Source of the DNA: Phymorhynchus buccinoides
Lineage: Eukaryota > Mollusca > Gastropoda > Neogastropoda > Raphitomidae
Direction: 5' to 3'
DNA: 64,000 nt
Assembly: GCA_017654935.2 (NCBI GenBank)
Contig: CM065690.1
Span: 15,611,495-15,675,494 of the forward strand
Part shown: positions 60,500-64,000 of the stretch, one piece after another
Layout of the letters: each line of letters starts with the position of its first letter
Numbering within the stretch: position 1 is the first letter of the stretch
Made by a program: the position numbers and the translations under genes
Notes under the pieces: model-generated
What the model was told of the DNA's origin: nothing
The model's database searches: none
The model's input: only the letters and a program-made list of their open reading frames with translations

Positions 60500-60860
60500 T
60501 CATTTAAATCTTCATGGGACTGTGAAGCATATTTTGCTACTTGATATTGATAGACATTTAAAAAATCAGTTAACTAAGTTAAGGATTTGGAATTTCGGAT
60601 ATGTTATCTCATAAACTTCGTTATAGAAATGTTGACGAAGAGTCTATGATGTGTCCATTATGTAAATCTGCTAAAGAGGATGAAAAACACTTCTTGCTTT
60701 GTTGTCCAGCTTATAGAGATCTGCGAGATAATTTGTTACCAAGAAAATATTCTAGAAACCCATTTTGTTTAATGTTACATTGTTATTAGCGAATCAGAAT
60801 GAAATGTTGCTTAAGAAAATTTGTTTATACGTTTATAAAGCCTTCAAGCTGCGTAGTATA
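60500..60860 (+). pseudogene. LINE-type CPLC zinc-knuckle fragment
   Basis: KNQLTKLRIWNFGY, then (one frameshift near 60600) SHKLRYRNVDEESMMCPLCK and EDEKHFLLCCPAYRDLRDNL. The Cys-x2-Cys ... His-x4-Cys pattern is the knuckle at the end of many invertebrate LINE ORFs. Downstream GGGGCTGTGGCC at 60986 may be the element's 3' UTR. Confidence 0.75.
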
Positions 60861-61040
60861 TTACTTAGCTAAATTCGCTTTGTTTACTCCTTATCATCAG
60901 TGTAATGTTATTGAATATTGCATTACTTTTGTATCTATTGTTTATTGTCTTTTGTATTCATGATGTTTTGTAACCCCATCAAAAGGGGCTGTGGCCTATC
61001 TGATTAAACTTCCGCTTCCGAACGACTTCCGCCTTCCGCT

Positions 61041-61085
<45 letters not shown>

Positions 61086-61677
61086 CTCTGATCAATATCT
61101 TTTTTGTTGTCTGAATCCTTTCTTGATGGGTTGCAGTTGTATAGATTTCAGGCATAGAGATTTTGTTCAGCCTTTAGGCTGATTTCAGGCTTTATGGTGG
61201 CCCCAGTGGTCACTATTTAGATTTCTTCTTCTCCTTCTCCTTAGGCAGCCTCTCTCTCTCTTTAAAAGAGAGAGACAGAGAGAGAGAGACCAACTGAATA
61301 TATATTGAATTCTTAGGAGTGAATAAAGATGAACTAAAATATATCAATTCTACTTCTCTAGGGGCTGTTTTAAATGTAAGCCTTAGAGTACAAAAAAAAG
61401 CTTCAGTTTCAGGAGTCTTCAACCTTTTTTTTTTCGGCCGCTTTTCAGCCCTAAGCCATACTTTTATCAATCCCATACCTGATTAGGTCTACCACATATT
61501 AGCTTCACTTTCATAACTACTTCATCACTCACATCTGCAGTGTTTTGCTAAGCAGCATTGGCAGTAAGTCTAGTTCAAAGTTGTCTGTCTATGGTTGATG
61601 CTAGCTTTTTACCCCCACCCCAAAAAACAAAAACAAAGAAACAACAACCGACTATCATAGCAGAGTTTTTAAGCGTT

Positions 61678-61930
61678 TGGCAGCGATTTAATGCTCCAAC
61701 CCAAAATAGATGAAAATTTTGACAAAAAAACCAGATGCTTGTGGCAAAAGAAAAGACCATCTAACCCTAACCCAAACCACGCAAAGAACCCAGAAAAATA
61801 GAGAGCAGGAGGGTGTAAATCTCTACATATTTGCCGAGAACGAGAAATCGATGTACCAAAGCCATTGCACCTATACTATTTTTTTTTTTTGGCTGGAACC
61901 ATTCCCTTTTTGGGGTTGATAAATTTAAGG
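61678..61930. repeat. Internal fragment of CATGG-TIR family
   Basis: About 250 bp matching 30362-30605 in order: GGCAGCGATTTAATGCTCC, GACCATCTAACCCTAACCC, AGAGCAGGAGGGTGTAAATC, GGCTGGAACCATTCC. The terminal CATGG sequences are absent. Confidence 0.85.
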
Positions 61931-62885
61931 GTCGTTTTTATAGGATGGGTCTGTGATCATAGTAACTGTAGTACTATCATCAGGCCTAATAGTAGCAGAA
62001 TGCCATTTCTAAAATCTGATTGCAACAGCACCACTAATAGTAAAGTACTAGGCCTACCGGTACAACTACTACTACTACTACTAACTACTAGCCTCCCATT
62101 ACTGACCCTTTCCCCTCTTGGGCCTTTCTCCCCGCCCCCCCCCCCCCCCCTCCTCCCCCCTCTCTCTGATCTCTCTCTCTCTCTTCCCTCCCCTCTCATC
62201 TCTTTCCTTGTTGCGTATACGAATAAGTATTGCTTGCGTTACGTCCCAGCCACGCCGCGGCAGAAGGAGAGAAAAAAACACCCCCCAAAAAGTTAACGCT
62301 TGGCCTATTTTATGATACACTTAATGTAACGCTACCGCTGATTGGCTCCATTCTGTGCCAAGTCGTCGAAAAGTCAAGGTCGAATTACTCGACGGTCTAC
62401 ACATCAATGTACTGGTGGCTGGAGTTATGGTTGCGTGAGAGCGTCAAAACTACGACAAAAAAGGGTCCAGTTCATTTTGTTTGGCTCAAGTCGATCGGTG
62501 CTTTAAAGGACACATTGACTCACCACGATTAAGTCCCTAGTTTCTTTTTCTGGGTAGCTGTGGCCCACATACAAATGCCCCCACCCACCCAACTTTCAAG
62601 ATTGACGGTCTTGTGTGCTTGCTTTGGTGTTTGCCTTTAATGGTGGTGGACTTTTTTTTTTTTTTTTTGTTCGTTTGTGTGTTTGTTTGTTGCTGTTGCT
62701 CTTTAAAATTTGAACGTCGCGCTCTTATCCGTTTTTCAAATTTGGTGGGCATTGTGGCAACGGCACCATATTTTGTTCCGGTGCATTTATGGGGCTGAAG
62801 GTGGGCGGGCACATCTGGGTCATTTGGGGCCAATCATTTCTTGTAGGGAGAAGTCAAAACCTGGTTCCCCCACACCCCCCCACAA

Positions 62886-63108
62886 AAAGACCCCCCCCCC
62901 CCCCCCCCCCACCCCCCCACACCCCCCCCCCCGCCCCGGTATAAGGTAACGGTGGTTATCCCCTCCCCCCCCCCCGCTGTGGCCCCCCCCCCCCCCCCCC
63001 CCCCCACACCCCCCCCCCCCCCCCTCCCCCCCCCCCCCCCTATCCCCCCCCCCCCTCCCACTCCCCCCCCCCCCCTACCCCCCCCATCCCCCCCACCCCC
63101 CCCCCCTA
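62886..63108. repeat. C-rich homopolymer cluster
   Basis: About 220 bp that is nearly all C, broken by single A, T or short words. Base calls may be unreliable here. G-quadruplex/i-motif potential. Confidence 0.9.
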
Positions 63109-63432
63109 CCTTATGTCACGTGTAACAGCACAAGCTTCATTTTATGAATTAATCTAAGAAAACAGTTTATTGCACCAAAATTTTATCGTAATGCAAATGC
63201 CTTTCGTGTGTCATTATTAATGTCTTCTAGAAACAGCGAAACTGTTAGAAAATTGTGCATTTTTATATACCAAGCTCTAAAGGCAAGACAAATTGCTTTG
63301 CTTTGTCATAAATTAATTATTTTGCTAAAAATTGTGCATGAAATGACACTATGTTTCTATTAATGTTGTTGTACCCCCCTTCCAAAGTGCGCGTGGGGCT
63401 TTGGCCTTATGGAATAAATATTTTCGGGTTTC

Positions 63433-63478
63433 AGTCTCTCTCCTGTCTTCTCTCTCTCTCTCTCTCTCTGCTCTCTCT

Positions 63479-63568
<90 letters not shown>

Positions 63569-63640
63569 TCTCTCTCTCGCTCTCTCTCTCTCTCCCTGCC
63601 TTCTGCTCTCTCTCTCTCTTCTCTCTCTCACTTCTCTCAT
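63433..63640. repeat. (CT)n microsatellite with GCTCTC interruptions
   Basis: CT dinucleotides with G interruptions. A second CT tract is at 61039-61087. Confidence 0.95.
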
Positions 63641-63922
63641 GTTTACAGTTGTTTTAGCCCCGAAACGAAACTTAATTTTTTTTTTTTTAAACCTACCCCC
63701 CAAAGTCAAAGATATCTTTTCATTTCGCTTTTTTTATTTTTTTTCGTTTTAATTATTATTAGACCTCGGTTGCGTTTAGGGCTAAGAATATGAGAAAAGC
63801 TTATGTATATTATTAGCCTAAGTGTTGTAAGAGTATAGTAAGGTAGTAGTACCGGTATTTAAAGTTAGGCCTAGAAGGAAAGAAAAACGAGTACCGGTAA
63901 TTGCCCGTTTTTGAAGCTCCCT

Positions 63923-63958
<36 letters not shown>

Positions 63959-64000
63959 TTATCCGTATATCCGTTATGGTTATTTTTCTACTACAGTGGA

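Larger units (their letters stand above)
60990..64000 (+). other. SYAP1 intron 7, end of window
   Basis: CT tracts, the repeat at 61678-61930, the C-rich cluster and an A-run at 63931-63956. The last bases CTACTACAGTGGA look like the start of another CAGTGGAACC element. No SYAP1 C-terminal exon recognised. Confidence 0.5.

Noticed and set aside
62834..63061. Gly-rich ORF on the minus strand
   Set aside because: Encoded by the poly-C cluster only.
63990..64000. Acceptor-like TTTTTCTACTACAG at the window end
   Set aside because: CAGTGGA is more simply the start of another CAGTGGAACC transposon; no coding to test.

Overview
The window is eukaryotic nuclear DNA. It has spliced genes with GT-AG introns, very long microsatellites, tRNA-headed SINEs and a dense mix of short DNA transposons. 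The gene content and repeat types suggest a lophotrochozoan, most likely a marine gastropod mollusc; this is inference and no species can be named. There are no operons, plasmids or CRISPR arrays.

Two conserved genes lie head to head. On the minus strand a complete six-exon PSMG1 (proteasome assembly chaperone 1) runs from the ATG at 14805 to the stop at 6401. Its coding exons total 825 nt (274 codons plus stop) and join in frame at every junction. On the plus strand SYAP1 (synapse-associated protein 1, BSD domain) starts at 15061. Seven exons (859 nt) can be placed up to 52653; its acidic C-terminal part was not found and probably lies beyond the window. The two start codons are 255 bp apart, so they very probably share a bidirectional promoter, which contains an ETS-like site and a palindromic GTCACGTGAC box.

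Layout: 1-6400, repeats downstream of PSMG1. 6401-14805, PSMG1 with repeat-filled introns, including a dead LINE reverse transcriptase in intron 1. 14806-15060, shared promoter. 15061-64000, SYAP1, with introns up to about 10 kb. SYAP1 intron 3 holds the most unusual structure: a perfect-period 141-bp tandem array of partial copies of SYAP1 exon 3 with its 5' splice site. The array is interrupted by two nested DNA transposons, followed by an undeleted distal copy and then by a second, older 106-bp exon-3-derived duplication.

The rest is mainly non-autonomous transposable elements. For many, both ends and the target-site duplications (TSDs) can be read: CATGG(G/A)TG ends with 6-bp TSDs; CAAAGA ends with 7-bp TSDs; CAGTGATG ends with 6-bp TSDs; CAGGGCTCCCA ends with 5-bp TSDs; CAGTGG(A/T)ACC ends with an 8-bp TSD; piggyBac-like elements at TTAA; and mariner/pogo-like elements at TA. 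Several insert into one another, giving a relative age order, and three sit within about 16 nt of coding splice sites. Large simple repeats include (CT)n at 18991, 36774 and 47949, and a 2.4-kb compound minisatellite at 53245-55690.
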